The notes beneath the pieces are model-generated. The model saw only the letters and a program-made list of their open reading frames with translations, had not been told where the DNA came from and made no database searches. The position numbers and the translations under genes were made by a program. A stretch of DNA of 64,000 nt. Source: Chelydra serpentina (lineage: Eukaryota > Chordata > Testudines > Chelydridae). Position 1 is the stretch's first letter, and each line of letters starts with the position of its first letter. The DNA is taken from NCBI GenBank assembly GCA_037349315.1, contig JBAIAC010000014.1, positions 30,419,001 to 30,483,000 on the forward strand. The letters run 5' to 3'. Shown piece after piece: positions 33,871 through 45,754 of this stretch.

Positions 33871-34587
33871 TGTGATGGGGCATCTGCCCTACACTGGGCT
33901 CTAAGGGGTTAATAGAGCTCTAGAGAGGCTGCACAAGAGGCAGCCAATTAGAGAAGGGCTGAAGGGAGTAGCCAATCAGGGCCTGGCAGGCCTCTATAAG
34001 AACAGCTGCAGGGCAGAGTAGCTTCAGTCACATCCTGTAGCTTGAGGAGGGAGGAGGACTGGTTGCCTTTTAGGCTGAAGGCAGCTAGCACCCTTGACAG
34101 AGCAGTGCTGCAGGCAGAGACCCGGGGAGCTAAAGGCAGCTACTGGTTGGCTGCAGGCTGAGGCCCTGTGGCAAGGACAAAGAGAGTTCTAGGGCAGCGG
34201 GGAAGTGGCCCAGGGAAATCTACTAAGGAGTCAGAGGGGGTGCAGCGACCTTCTACAGGGTCCCTGGGCTGTGACCCAGAGTAGTGGGCAGGCCCAGGTC
34301 CTCCCCTTGCCACTGCAGATATGGCTAGACAGTATAATGCAGTTGCCACTGAGTAAAGTGGCTGGACAGGGATTGCAGAGATGTCCCCCGGAAAGGGGGA
34401 GCACAGTGTGTGGCATGGCTGGAGGGACATGTCACTGAAGAAGACACCATGGTCCTTAGAGGGACATGCTTCCAGAAGCAGAAGAGGTAACGGGCAGAGC
34501 ACCACCAGAGCAGTGTGCACTGGCTGTCAGAGCTAAGTCACGTATTGGCTGGAGGAGGCACCAGAGTGGTGCGTGAACCCTGTTACA
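33871..34587 (+). mobile_element. Solo LTR, 717 bp, with 5-bp target duplication
   Basis: The ends are TGTGATGGGG and CCCTGTTACA, and GACCC flanks on both sides (33866-33870, 34588-34592). A CCAAT box (TAGCCAATCAGGG) is followed by CTATAAGAAC and GCTGCAGGGCAG, the same promoter layout as the LTR at 13.1 kb, so they are related families. The 126-codon minus frame inside is a shadow. Confidence 0.85.
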
Positions 34588-34659
34588 GACCCCAAAAGGG
34601 GGTGATGGGTGAAATAGTTCATCTCCTCATTATTTTATCTATCAATTAGGACTAATTTC

Positions 34660-34928
34660 AACACACACAAGAACAGCCATACTGGGTCAGACCAAAGGTC
34701 CATCTAGCCCAGTATTCGGTCTTCCGACAGTGGCCATTGCCAAGTGTCCCAGAGGGAACAAACGAAACAGGTAATCATCAAGTGATCCATCCTGTTGCCC
34801 ATTCCCAGCTTCTGGCAAACAGAGGCTAGAGACACCATCTCTGCCTATCGTGGCTAATAGCAATTGATGGACCTACCCGCCATGAACTTATCTAGTTCTT
34901 TTTTGAACCCTGTTTGAACACACCAATT
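34660..34928 (-). mobile_element. CR1-type 3' end fragment
   Basis: Plus strand reads GAACAGCCATACTGGGTCAG, GGTCCATCTAGCCCAGTATT, CCATTCCCAGCTTCTGGC and TTATCTAGTTCTTTTTTGAA. On the minus strand this is the conserved final coding and 3'-UTR part of a CR1 subfamily different from the copy immediately downstream. Confidence 0.7.
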
Positions 34929-34943
34929 TTGGGCCATAAATTA

Positions 34944-36335
34944 GAATCATGGAATATTAGGATCGGAAGAGACCTCAGGAGGTCATCTAGTTCGATCCCC
35001 TGCTCAAAGCAGGACCAACCCCAACTACATCATCGCAGCCAAGGTTTTGTCAAGCCGGGCCTTAAAAACCTGTAAGGATGGAGATTCCACCAGCTCCCTA
35101 GGTAACCCATTCCAGTGCTTCACCACCCTCCTAGTGAAATAGTGTTTCCTAATATCCAACCTAGATTTCCCCCACTGCAACTTGAGACCATTGCTGCTTG
35201 TTCTATCACTACCACCACTGAGAACAGCCTAGCTCCATCTTCTTTGGAACCGCCCTTCAGGTAGTTGGAGGCTGCTATCAAATCACCCCTCACTCTTCTC
35301 TTCTGCAGACTAAATAACCCCAGTTCCCTCAGCCTGTCCTCATAAGTCATGTGCCACAGGCCCCTAATAATTTTTGTTGCCCTCTGCTGGACTCTCTCCA
35401 ATTTGTCCACATCCCTTCTGTATTGGGGGGAGGGGGACCAAAACTGGACGCAATACTCCAGGTGTGGCCTCACCAGTGCCTAATAGAGGGGAACAGTAAC
35501 ATAGCTGGCCGCTCCCACTGAGCACATTCCCCAAAAATGGCGCCTTTTTAATTTTTACACTCACTCGGGGTCTGTCCGGGTCTTCGGCAGGTCTCTGTCC
35601 CGGTCTTTGGCGGCACTTCGGCGGCGGGTCCTTCAGTTGCTCCAGATCTTCGGCAGCAATTCAGCGACGGGTCCTTTCTTCGGCGGCAAGATTAGTGTTT
35701 TTCTTTTTCTTTTTTCTTTGATGCTTGGGGCGCCTTTTTTTATGTGTTCGTTCCCCCTGCTGTTAGAACCTGGCTACGCCACTGGAGGGGAATAATCATT
35801 TCCCTCGATCTGCTGGCAATGCTCCTACTAATACAGCCCAATATGCCGTTGGCCTTCTTGGCAACAAGGGCACACTGCTGACTCATATCCAGCTTCTTGT
35901 CCACTGTAATCCCCAGGTCCTTTTCTGCAGAACTGCTGCTTAGCCAGTCGGTCCCCAGTGGTGCATGGGATTCTTCCTTCCTAAGTGCAGGAGTCTGCAC
36001 TTGTCCTTGTTGAGTCTCATCAGATTTCTTTTGGCCCAATTCTCCAATTTGTCTAGGTCACTCTGGACCCTATCCCTACCCTCCAGCATATCCACCTCTC
36101 CCCCCATTTTAGTGTCATCTGTGAACTTGCTCAGGGTGCAATTAATCCCATCATCCAGATCATTAATAAAGACGTTGAACAAAACTGTCCCCAGGACCGA
36201 GCCCTGGGGCACTCCACTTGATACTGGCTGCCAAATAGACATCGAGCTGTTGATCACTACCCATTGAGCCCGACAATCTAGCCAGCTTTCTATTCACCTT
36301 ATAGTCCATAATTTCTGATTCCATTCTTATTTTGT
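34944..36335 (-). mobile_element. CR1 LINE, RT to 3' end, split by a hAT element
   Basis: The 3' tail complement begins TAGAATCATGGAATATTAGG. Minus frames 35120-35473 and 35740-36257 encode, in order from 5', the RT block [29 protein letters not shown] (catalytic pair with T for the usual A), [24 protein letters not shown] and KKANGILGC, then after the insertion [13 protein letters not shown] and [19 protein letters not shown]. Some frames are still open over 100 codons, so this copy is comparatively young. Confidence 0.92.
35494..35784. mobile_element. Non-autonomous hAT element nested in CR1, 291 bp
   Basis: Ends CAGTAACATAGC and GGCTACGCCACTG are inverted repeats (consensus near CAGTGGCGTAGC). 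The 8-bp duplication GAGGGGAA flanks it at 35486-35493 and 35785-35792. Inside is a series of GGTCCTTC and TTCGGCGGC words. Removing it restores CR1 order. Confidence 0.88.
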
Positions 36336-38932
36336 TTGCCAAACACAATCTTAACAATCTTGGGTGGTATCAGCAGACATTTTTGTTTGGATTAATTCAT
36401 TCTCTGCCTTTAACTTTTACAAGCAATTTCATGTCACAGACTGAGCTGGACTTGTGTTACCTTGGACAACTTGGAGTAAAGGACTCTGCACAACATGCCC
36501 TAGAAATACCTGAGTGCCTTTAAAGCACAGTGTTCAGCAGGGGGCAATGCTCCTGCAGGCAGTATGCATCATGCGAGGCGTAATACCTCTAGGAGACCAT
36601 GGCAAGTACTGTCTCAATCACTCTGCCAGGTTATGGCAAGAGCACCTGTCTTCCCCACCCTGCACAGTGCCAATGCTGCTGGCTGCTCTATTGCGACTCC
36701 CACCCCCTATGCGACTCTCTTTGCCCTTTCCTTGTCTCTCCCTAACACCTCAGGGGCTTCTGTCTCTGTTAGACATAAGGGAGTGATTGTGCTCTCTGCA
36801 CAGTGGTGTAATATGTGGGAGGTGGCTCCTTGGGCTCCTTGGGCCTTCTCGCCTCCCATGTTTGGACCTGCAAAAAGCCAGGTGCAGTTGAACCCATAAT
36901 CTTCCAGGCTATACATGTTTCTATGCACTTGAACTAAATAAAAAGCTTGAGGAAGAATAAAACCAATTCCAGTTACCATAGGAAATGTTACTTCCAAGAA
37001 ATGAAAAGTCATATGTTTCCATGCCCTACTAGTACCTACACCCCTGGCTCTATAGGATCCTGTTGGAAGTGGCTTATAACTTAGATATTTTCTGCAGTTA
37101 TGTACAAAGTAATGAATACTAACATTGTAGGACAACTTTAAACAACGTGCATCAAAATACACTGACAGTGAGGGGATAAGAGCTTTATGAGTTACAGTCA
37201 CTATTAACTAGAAGTAGAATGTTTACTACCAATAAGACATGTGCCTTGCAGTATTCAGTTAGTCCTATTTTAAAGACACAGTTTATGAAGTTAGTCATGT
37301 GCATAACTCCTAAAAGGTCAAACCATATTTCAGAATCTTAAGTCCTTACTCAGGCAAAATTCTTATATAAGCCTATGATAGATTTTACTCAGGCAAAACT
37401 AAGGCAGAGCTTTATGGTATGACTTCAGAATAGTTATTACAAAGCAGACCGTTTTTGTTAAAAAAAGAAAAATGGATTTAAGATATGACAAAATCAAACA
37501 CACACCCCCCCACCCCTTTGCTGTGTTTCTGCTATTTGGCAGAAAATGATTCCATTTGAAAAATGGAGGCTGATCAATGGTCAAACAGACTTGATGGTGG
37601 GAGCCCTGGTACTGTGAGCAACAATTTATGAGGCTTTTTATGCTCCAGGACAAAGCTAGAGTATTGGCTGCAGGAGAGAAGATGGGGGGACATGTTATAA
37701 TAATGGCTGTAATTACAATTTACCATGATGTGGGTCCGAGACATATGAGCAAACAGATGTGCTTTGCAACCAGCGAAGAAAAGATTTCATAATAAAGGCT
37801 AGGAAGCAGTCTTTGCATACTAAGATAAGTGGAGTGCTCCCAGTGAATGCAAAATATGTCTTCCGGGATGCTGAAGCAGGAGAGAGGCTGCTGGATAACA
37901 CTGAAGCATAGAGCGCTCATGAGGACTATGTTTGACACGGATACAGCTATAGCTTGAACTCTTCTCTGCTGGAGACATTTAGTGTAGCTCTTTAACATTG
38001 TGCTTCAGTGCCTGTTGAGTCTCTGTAAGGTTATTTGAGTGACTCTAGGGGAACTTGAGGCTGCAGAGAATGAGGGACAAGTTAGAAGCACAAATAGTCC
38101 AGGATGACTTTTTCAGACGTGTATACAAATCTAACTCTCCTCCTCTCCCTTGTTATCTTCATTGTATTATCCAATAGACTCCAGGCCAGAGGCTGCTCTT
38201 AGCTACACGGATGTAGGTCTGGAATAATTGAAACTATGTCAATCAAGTTACTCTGGATCACTACTTCCATTAACATTTCAGTCTGAATAGTTACAGTATG
38301 TTAAAGCTATAAACAACCAAAAATAGATGGCTATGATGGTTAGGCAATCTTAACTAAAGAGTCACTACCATGCCCTCCTATGACCTATCCCTCTCTAATC
38401 ATTTAGATACCTCTAAAGGGAATTTCCTCTAACTTTACAAACCCATTTAACTCTGGCCTGAGAAGAGGCATGGAAAATTTCAGCCCTAAAGGAGAATTTT
38501 TCAGACAGTATCAGCATGGGGCAGTAGAGATTTATACGACATCCCAATGTAACCTTAATTATAATGGCAAGTACCGGGCAACCTTTTAAAAAGCTTTGAT
38601 TTATTTAATTAAATAAATGATGATACTGGTCGTGTCTTATGCATGTAAGCTCATCATACACATTTGTTTAAACTCAGTATGTCATACTCTTATTAGGAAA
38701 ACTCAAATATAATAGCACCAGCTAGCAAGCACAGTTCTAAGATGAGTCACAACAGAACATTAAAGATGCAGTCTGAGCTGGGAGGTGAAGAAGGAAGGCA
38801 AAGGTCAGGGGAGCTAACAGAAATATTTAACACACACTGGCTGCTGACATTTATGAAATGAACGTACTTTGTATATAATTATTGAACCATAAATATAGTA
38901 TATTATATTTGGCAAATTAACATAAAGAGCCC
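36336..38932. other. No gene or identified repeat
   Basis: Contains the longest non-repeat open frame on the minus strand (36707-37201, 164 codons). It has no recognised domain and no conserved motif that I can see. Nothing else found. Confidence 0.35.
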
Positions 38933-39020
38933 GATTCTGATCTCATGCTGGTGTTACCCTAGTGTAACTCCACTGAGTTCTGTGGTATTGCTACAGTGTT
39001 CAGTAAGATCAGAATCAGAC
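38933..39020. repeat. Palindromic old repeat
   Basis: Outer words CCCGATTCTGATCTCATGC and AGATCAGAATCAGACC are complementary (GATTCTGATCT / AGATCAGAATC), and the interior reads TAACTCCACTGAGTTC. The form is a MITE-like palindrome. A related start (GATTCTGATCTCAG) is at 52,517. Confidence 0.6.
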
Positions 39021-39630
39021 CAGAGCATGTTTTCTACCACCCATTTTTTTTGCACTCTAAAGAAATCCACAAACGTTTCAAGAATGACAATGTATCCTCA
39101 CAGTGCATTGACTGTAACCCTGCTTTACTTAATGAGTGCTATTATTTGTTGGTATTTCTCCCTTACAGCCTCCTAAGATGCAAGTTTAATTAAAAAATAT
39201 AACCATGTGCAGTATTGAGTAAGTCCTTTGGTCCTTCCATATATACTGTTTTGAATTAATCAGATACCAAAACTTAGGTGCAAGCTACATCATTACAGCA
39301 ATTGTTCTCACTGTGTGTGTACATTTGTTTTTTCCCTTGAGTCTTCAGTGACCCAGGTAGTTAAAAAGTTCTGTGCTAGGTACCTCTGCTAATTATTGAC
39401 CTTTATAGCTCCAAGATGCAATCAGATACAAGGTACCAAAAAAGCGCACACAGGTACATGGCATAAAACTGTAAAGAAATCATAACATCAGCATTTCACT
39501 TTTTGTTGTTCTGTTTTGGGTATTTTTGGGCAATCCCATAGAATGAAGGACATATGGAAAAGCAAAGATCACTGGGTTTCCTGGTTTTTCAGGTTCTGGA
39601 AGCTTCAATCCAAGTCATCCTCCTGTGTGG
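39021..39630. other. No gene or identified repeat
   Basis: Nothing recognised. Confidence 0.3.
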
Positions 39631-39639
39631 TGAGGTAAT

Positions 39640-40789
39640 GTAGTCTCTCACACTGTGCCCAAGAGTGCACCATGTGATGTTCCCCTCTGGTGTTATCTGG
39701 ACCGGTGATCTGCTAGGTCACTCCAATCCTTGTCTCTGGGAGCCAGCCTTACCCTGTTCAGCTGTGAGAACACCCACTCCTGGGCTGTTCACGCACAGCC
39801 TCTGGCATGTAAGCTGCTCCCAGCTACTTACAAGCGAATGTCTCTAGCCAATATCTCCAGTCCCTGACACAACCCGAGGAACCTCCATCTTGCAGCGTCC
39901 AGTGATGCCTGCTAGATGCTGCAAGCTAATATGAGTTCATCAATTTAACGAAGAAATTGATATGTACCAGGCTTGTTATCTCAAGGGGAGTCTCTGACAC
40001 GCTTCAAACCAAATGCACTACTTTAGGAAGAATAAACAAACAGATGTATTAACTATAAAGATAAATTTTAAGTGATTATAAGTCCAAAGCATAATAAGTC
40101 AGAGTGGTTATCAAAATAAAATATAAGCATGCAGTCTAAACTCTCAACCCTATTAGACTGGGCAGCAACTAGATTAAGCAGTTTTTCTCACCTCACTGGA
40201 TATTGCAGTCCTTAATATACAGGTTTGTTCCTTAAACCTAGGCCAATCTCCTGTGTTGGAGTCTTATCTTCTTCTCAGTGTCATGGTTGCTTGCAGCATA
40301 GGTAGGGGCAGGAGAAGGGCCCCATATGTATCCACTCTGTTTTATACCCTCAGTCCATATGTTTTTGGAGCACAAGTCCAGGCATGTCTGGGGGGCATTG
40401 CTGAGTCCCTTCAAGTAAGGTTGAGCAATTCCCCTGGTGTGGCCTCATGCAGGTGAGTCATTGCATTGTAGCTGCCTTGCTGGACAATGGCTGTTGATGG
40501 GTTGTTTGATATCCTGCCCGGACATTGGTTACTTTCCTTGCTGTTGCCTCTGAGGAGCTAATATCTGGCTGATTTCCCCAACTTACAGCATTTTTTAGTG
40601 ACCACCATACAACACAATTCTCATAACTTCAAATGCATTAATTATATACCTATATGGATAGAGAAATGACTTTCAGCAGATCATCACCTTTCCCCTGATA
40701 CCTTACAAGGTGTGCTTTATATGTATGATTATATGAAAATGAGGAATATGGGGGTTACAGTATGCTCCCCCAAGGTATAGAATGTCACA
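39640..40789 (-). mobile_element. LTR-type repeat, about 1.15 kb
   Basis: The minus strand begins TGTGACATTCTATACCTTGG (complement of 40770-40789), a typical reptilian LTR start that continues with GGGGGAGCATACTGTAACC. The distal end is near 39640 but not fixed, and I could not find a matching 5-bp flank. The A-rich stretch at 40030-40130 sits where the LTR polyA zone would be. Confidence 0.5.
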
Positions 40790-41317
40790 CCGCTATTGTG
40801 CAGTTTTTCAATAATCCTTTCTTTTGGGGAGGGAGGTGAATGCAATGTGGCAGTTGTGGGTACTGATGTAAAGATGGCTTGCTATCCATCAGAAGTTTCT
40901 AAGGTTCCCATCTCCTTTGGAGCAACCAAACCATCCTATTCATTCCCTTTAACTTCAGTTTCACTATCAAGATTCTTTTGCCATCTGATTTTCTCTTGGT
41001 GTTGCATTCTCTGCTGGGGTATGTAGAAGGGCTCCTGCAATATTGGATTTTCCTTGCATTTGTCACCACAGTTTTAACATGCTAAGCACCAATGGGTGAC
41101 AGCTTAGTAGCCCAATTTCAGTTATGTCAATGATATTGAATAACAGCCATTTACCTTTAGATTTGATGTCCAAATTTAGTCTTTTAGCTTCTTTAATTTC
41201 CCATGTGAAAGAAAAATATACATTTTTGTTAAAAGTGGTCAGTGTAATTTAAATATTTAAAGCTTATTATAAAACTGGCCATTGTGCAAGCAGTATAAGC
41301 GTGTATATACCTGTATA
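40790..41317. other. No gene or identified repeat
   Basis: Nothing recognised. Confidence 0.3.
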
Positions 41318-41379
41318 CAGATGAACCATATACTCAATAGAATATAGATATGAAATCTACTGAGTACATGGTTCATCTG
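41318..41379. repeat. Hairpin-forming inverted repeat
   Basis: CAGATGAACCATATACTCA (41318-41336) and TGAGTACATGGTTCATCTG (41361-41379) pair with one mismatch around a 24-bp loop. Outer words GTGTATATAC and TATTATACAC extend it weakly. A decayed small DNA element is likely. Confidence 0.7.
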
Positions 41380-41765
41380 TGTAGGCATATTATACACATA
41401 CAGTAGAACTTCAGAGTTACGAACTGACTGGTCAACAACACACCTCATTTGGAACCAGAAGTATGTGCTCAGACAGCAGCAGTGACACTCCCTGCATGCG
41501 CATGCACACGCACACACACACACAAAGCAAATATAGTACATTACTGTGTTAACTGTAAATTGCTAAAAATAATAAAGGGGAAGTTTTAAAAAAAAATTGA
41601 CAAGGTAAGGAAACTGTTTCTGTGCTTGTTTCATTTAAATTAAGATGGGCAAAAGCAGCATTTTTCTTCTGCATAGTAAAGTTTCAAAGCTGTATTAAGT
41701 CAATGCTGAGTTGTAAACTTTTGAAAACAACCATAACATTTTGTTCAGAGTTAAGAACATTTCAG

Positions 41766-42668
41766 ATTTCAGTGTAGTAGCCGTGTTAGTCTGTGTCAGC
41801 AAAAAGAAAATAAGAAAGAAATACTTGTGGCACCTTAGAGACTAACCAATTTATTTCAGCATAAGCTTTCGTGGACTACAGTCCGCTTCATCGGATGCAT
41901 AGAATGGAACATACAGTGGTTCGATATTTATACATTCAGAGAAACATGAAAAGGTGGAAGTAACTATATCAACTGTAAAAGGCTAATTAATTGAAAGGAA
42001 CTGTTATCAGTAGGAAAGAAACCTTTGAAGTGATAATCAACATGGCCCATTACAGACAGTTGACACAAAGGTGTTAAGGGTATTTAACGGGGAGAAAATA
42101 AATTCAATTAACGTAATGACCAAGCCATTCACAGTCAATATTCAAACCTAAGGTAATGGTATCTAGTTTGCACATTAATTCCAGTTCCGCAGCTTCTCGT
42201 TGGAGTCTGTTTTTGAAGTTTTTCTGTTGCAAAATAGCCACGTTTAAATCTGTCATTGAGTGATTAGAGAGGTTGAAGTGTTCACCTACTGGCTTTTGAA
42301 TGTGATGATTCCTGATGTCAGATTTGTGTCCATTTATTCTTTTGCGTAGAGACTGTCCAGTTTGGCCAATGTACATGGCAGAGGGGCATTGCTGGCACAT
42401 GATGGCATATATCACATTGGTAGATGTGCAGGTGAACGAGCCCCTGATGGTGTGGCTGATGTGATTAGGTCCTATGATGGTGTCACTTGAATAGATATGT
42501 GGACAGAGTTGGCATCGGGCTTTGTTGCAAGGATAGGTTCCTGGGATAGTGTTTTTGTTGTATGGTGTGTGGTTGCTGGTTAATATTTGCTTCAGGTTGG
42601 GGGGCTGTCTGTAAGCAAGGACTGGTCTGTCTCCCAAGATCTGTGTGAGAGTGAGGGATCATCTTTAA
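41766..42668 (-). mobile_element. Penelope-like element (family B), 5'-truncated
   Basis: The minus strand carries a GIY-YIG frame (listed separately), followed by a non-coding tail with the complement of GGCACCTTAGAGACTAACC and GCATAAGCTTTCGTGG, and the terminal word complementary to GTAGTAGCCGTGTTAGTC. The tail's hammerhead-like segment (about 41861-41905) has CCGATGA instead of CTGANGA, an intact GAAA and a stem II of GCGGAC/GTCCAC with a G-opposite-A type mismatch. Confidence 0.88.
42104..42637 (-). CDS. PLE GIY-YIG endonuclease domain frame, N-truncated
   Basis: A 177-codon frame without stops. It begins in the C-terminal linker of a Penelope-like polyprotein (GDRPVLAYRQPPNLKQIL, CQLCPHI), then carries the endonuclease pattern VIYAIMCQQC and MYIGQTGQSLRKRINGHKSD, corresponding to the Y-(I) and Y-I-G strands and the conserved arginine. 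It then has GEHFNLSNHS with the C-terminal acidic helix region, and ends with LGLNIDCEWLGHYVN. The cysteines (C..C pairs) before the domain fit the zinc-linker typical of vertebrate PLEs. Reverse transcriptase is missing. The first Met is internal; the real start lies in the lost 5' part. Confidence 0.88.
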   Translation of the reverse strand: MGDRPVLAYRQPPNLKQILTSNHTPYNKNTIPGTYPCNKARCQLCPHIYSSDTIIGPNHISHTIRGSFTCTSTNVIYAIMCQQCPSAMYIGQTGQSLRKRINGHKSDIRNHHIQKPVGEHFNLSNHSMTDLNVAILQQKNFKNRLQREAAELELMCKLDTITLGLNIDCEWLGHYVN

Positions 42669-42695
42669 TGTTCATAACTCTGAGGTGCTACTCTA

Positions 42696-44851
42696 TAAAT
42701 CTGATGTAATATGCATGTTACTGTAAGTAGATGAAATTTCCACACAGCTCCCCATTGAATACACATATATTGTATATAGTCCAAACTCAATCCATTCTTG
42801 GGGTTTGACTTCATTGGCAACACAAAAACTATAGCAAATAAAGCTAAGCTTTCTTCCCAAATCTGGCTGTTCTTAGGGTGTCTCCACAGTGCCTCTAACG
42901 ATACCCAGCAATATATTCTATTCCTCTTGTACAGCTAGTCTAGTGCTACATGGACACACCTGATTAAACCTCACAGTCACTCGGCAAAATTACATCTATA
43001 CGTTGATCAAGCATGTGACATCAGGATACCTTTGTATACATGTATGTTTATGCAACCCTTCACTTAGTTCTACAGAAATATAGCATAAAGTAGAAGTATC
43101 TTATGAAAAGAAGAAACTTGATCTACTGTTAAACACCTACGGATACAGTACACATTTCAGACCATATATCAATTCATGTGTAAATCTTAGCTGTCACAGG
43201 CTTCAACTTTATGTAATGTGTGGGTGATTTATATCACTGCAATGAAAAATAAAAATTAAAGTCACAGAGAAGCTCCCTCCCTCCACAACAATAGGTCAAT
43301 TACTCATCCCTTATTAATGTATAAATGGGAAATGTCCAGGGCTGGTAAGTCATCTAATTTCTTATTGCTTTGAAGTTTTTCAAAAGGTTTATCAAACAAT
43401 TAAAATTTTAGTCCCTAATATTCAAATCAGAGTGTATGAATGGTGCAATTTAGTATCAATGACCTTTCCTCCTCCACATTAATAGTTATCCTTTCTTTGG
43501 ACCCCATTTCTGAGTGGTGGCCTTAGAACTATGACAAAGTACCTAAATAAGAGTTCTATTACCCACGACATTCCTTCACTGCTTTGGATACACACAAGCT
43601 ATCCCCCAATCTCTAGGAATTAAGTTATTCTACAAATTCTGCCCTTTCAGGGATTTACAGTTTCATAGTTACAGCATAATTATCTGTTCTTTCACATTAG
43701 ATAAGTGGTTAGTAAAGTTCTCCCCATCCACCCTCAGAAGCTATTCTTGAGTCCTTAAAGGCCTTCCACCAATATTTCTTTCAGATACAAGGTTCCAGCT
43801 GGTGGCTTCTCCTTCCTGGATCATGAGTTATAGTGTTTTTGCTAAATGGTAGTTGACCTCTTATTACTCTTAGTCCAGTTTCCTCAAGAAAAGATGCTGG
43901 GAAAAATAATTGCCTCCTTTGAACAATTCAGTGGAATTAAATATAAACATTAGGCCATGATCTACACCAATTGGTGATGTCTATCTCCTTGAATTCTTTA
44001 CTTACATTATATTATTATTTAGTGAACTAGCAGAGTGAAGTAAAGCAGCTGCATTACAGAGTTCTTGTTAACTTTTTCTTCTTAAATATATATACCGATA
44101 GGGAATGAGGTAGGTTTCAAAGGAGGATTAGAGATGATAGAATTCAATTAGCCTTTAAAGCCTGAGGGGAAGTTGAAATGCAAACATACAAGAAAAATTA
44201 TAGAAAGAGATTTAAAGGTTTCTGAAAGCTTCAAAATCAGCAGTTTTGATAGTTGGTCAGACCAATGTCATTGCAACATGAGAATTGCTTTCACTCTCTG
44301 ATGTCAGTGATTTAGCACCAAAAGCACTAGACTTCCCATATTTTAGTGGGAATGATTTATTAGACTTGTCCATGACAGAAAAGTAAGATGAGGGAAAGTG
44401 GTAAGATCTCATAAAACATCCCAGGCTGTCCAGAAGGTGCGCTATCTCTGCAATGCCCTCTCATACAGTACATCAAGTCTTCCCCGAGTCCACAGGGAAG
44501 GAGATTTTATTACACATTATTCTACATGTAAGTCTCAATTCATTTCATCATCAAAATTTTAGAAGATTTCTACAATATTTAAAAAAAAAAGTCTGAATGT
44601 GGCATAAATTAATTACAATCTCCAGTGTGGGGTTGTATTTGTAAGATGGAAAATTCTGTACATTTTTATAATAAAATTAATTGTCTAATTTCAGTTCCAT
44701 TTTAATTACTTGCCCTATCCAGAGAGAACTCTGAGATGAAATATGGATCAGGAGTCCTTAAGAACTCAAGTTAAGAATTTGTTACAGTCTGAAACTTCCC
44801 AGGTGTGGCTAAATCTTTTGTAGACTTGGAGTCAAATAAGACTTGGAGACT
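42696..44851. other. No gene or identified repeat
   Basis: AT-rich intergenic sequence; weak MITE-like wording at 42878-42960 (GGTGTCTCCACAGTGC, TACATGGACACACC). No exon or RNA gene. Confidence 0.35.
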
Positions 44852-44856
44852 GCTGC

Positions 44857-45262
44857 TGTCACAACCAGGATGTGGGTGGTCAGACCTAGTGGTCAGAGCA
44901 AGTGTCGGGAGTCCGGTACCAGGAGGTCAGAGTCCAGGTAGGCCAGAGGGAAAACCAGGAGGCAGGCAGGGTCAGAAGCCAGAATCTAGGGTGTCTCACA
45001 AGCAAGGTCTGCAGCAGAGGCAGGCAGTTATATTGTTCCTCAGACAGCTCCCCTTCATGACTTCCTGGTTTATACACTGAGATTGGCCAATCAGGGACGT
45101 GTCTTAGGCAGCAACTCCAGTCCTGCTGGGTGTTACGTCCTGCTGAGCCCAGCTTCACAGCATCCTCCCACAAGATTCCAGCCTCAGCCTCTTGTGATGA
45201 TGCAGAGGCATCAGTGGCCCCGAAGCCTATGATTTCAGGTTCCAGCCCTACAGGTTCTAACA
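44857..45262 (-). mobile_element. Solo LTR, 406 bp, with 5-bp target duplication
   Basis: Plus-strand ends TGTCACAACC and GGTTCTAACA give TG...CA on both strands; GCTGC flanks at 44852-44856 and 45263-45267. Read on minus it has CCAATCTCAGTGTATAAACC, i.e. a CCAAT box and TATA box, then GAGCTGTCTGAG and a series of TGAC-CCTGGTA words. The same layout occurs on plus at 50.9-51.2 kb. The 137-codon minus frame here is not treated as a gene. Confidence 0.85.
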
Positions 45263-45267
45263 GCTGC

Positions 45268-45751
45268 CACGTGGAGATGTGTAATGTTGCATCTGACAAA
45301 TGTGTAGGTTAAAGTTTCAAAGCAAAGTTTGTATTTATTCTCTCATGTGGAAATGTGTCTGTACAGTATTTATAACAAACTTCAAAATAATGGATCTGTG
45401 GAAGTGCCCTAGCTCTCAAGACCAAATTGGCCTGTGATAAGATTTCTTTGTATTGCTTTCACAGCTGGGGATTCACCTAGTGTGAGAGTATCCCTGGCTA
45501 GATAGAGTCAGCAATGCTAGTTCTATGCCACCTTCTCCCAGCAGCCCCTCAGGCAGACACATGGACAGATAATGCTATGGTTTGCTGGTCAGATGTGAAG
45601 CATGGGGCCTCCACATAGAACTATGTAGATTAGAAATGCCACTGATCCTGTATATGTTCTCCTAATAGTCTAGAAATTGCAGTAATTTCTACACTAGCAA
45701 TTATTTCTTATATAAATAACAATGTTTAGACAGTAAGCACTAGATTGTCAC
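45268..45751. other. No gene or identified repeat
   Basis: Nothing recognised. Confidence 0.3.
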
Positions 45752-45754
45752 TTA

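Larger units (their letters stand above)
41401..42693. mobile_element. Tigger-like (Tc1/mariner) element split by a PLE
   Basis: Left end CAGTAGAACTTCAGAGTTAC and right end TTCATAACTCTGAGGTGCTA are inverted repeats. TA dinucleotides flank (41399-41400, 42694-42695), as expected for Tc1/mariner. The element's inner repeats GTTCAGAGTTAAGAACATT and AATGTTCATAACTCTG lie on either side of the PLE insertion. Excluding the PLE, only about 390 bp remain and no transposase, so it is non-autonomous. Confidence 0.75.

Noticed and set aside
34140..34520. 126-codon minus-strand open frame
   Set aside because: Lies entirely inside the solo LTR at 33871-34587.
36707..37201. 164-codon open frame on the minus strand
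   Set aside because: No domain, no conserved motif, no splice support; length is within what AT-moderate intergenic DNA gives by chance.
44886..45299. 137-codon minus-strand frame
   Set aside because: Inside the solo LTR at 44857-45262 and its flank, no protein motif.
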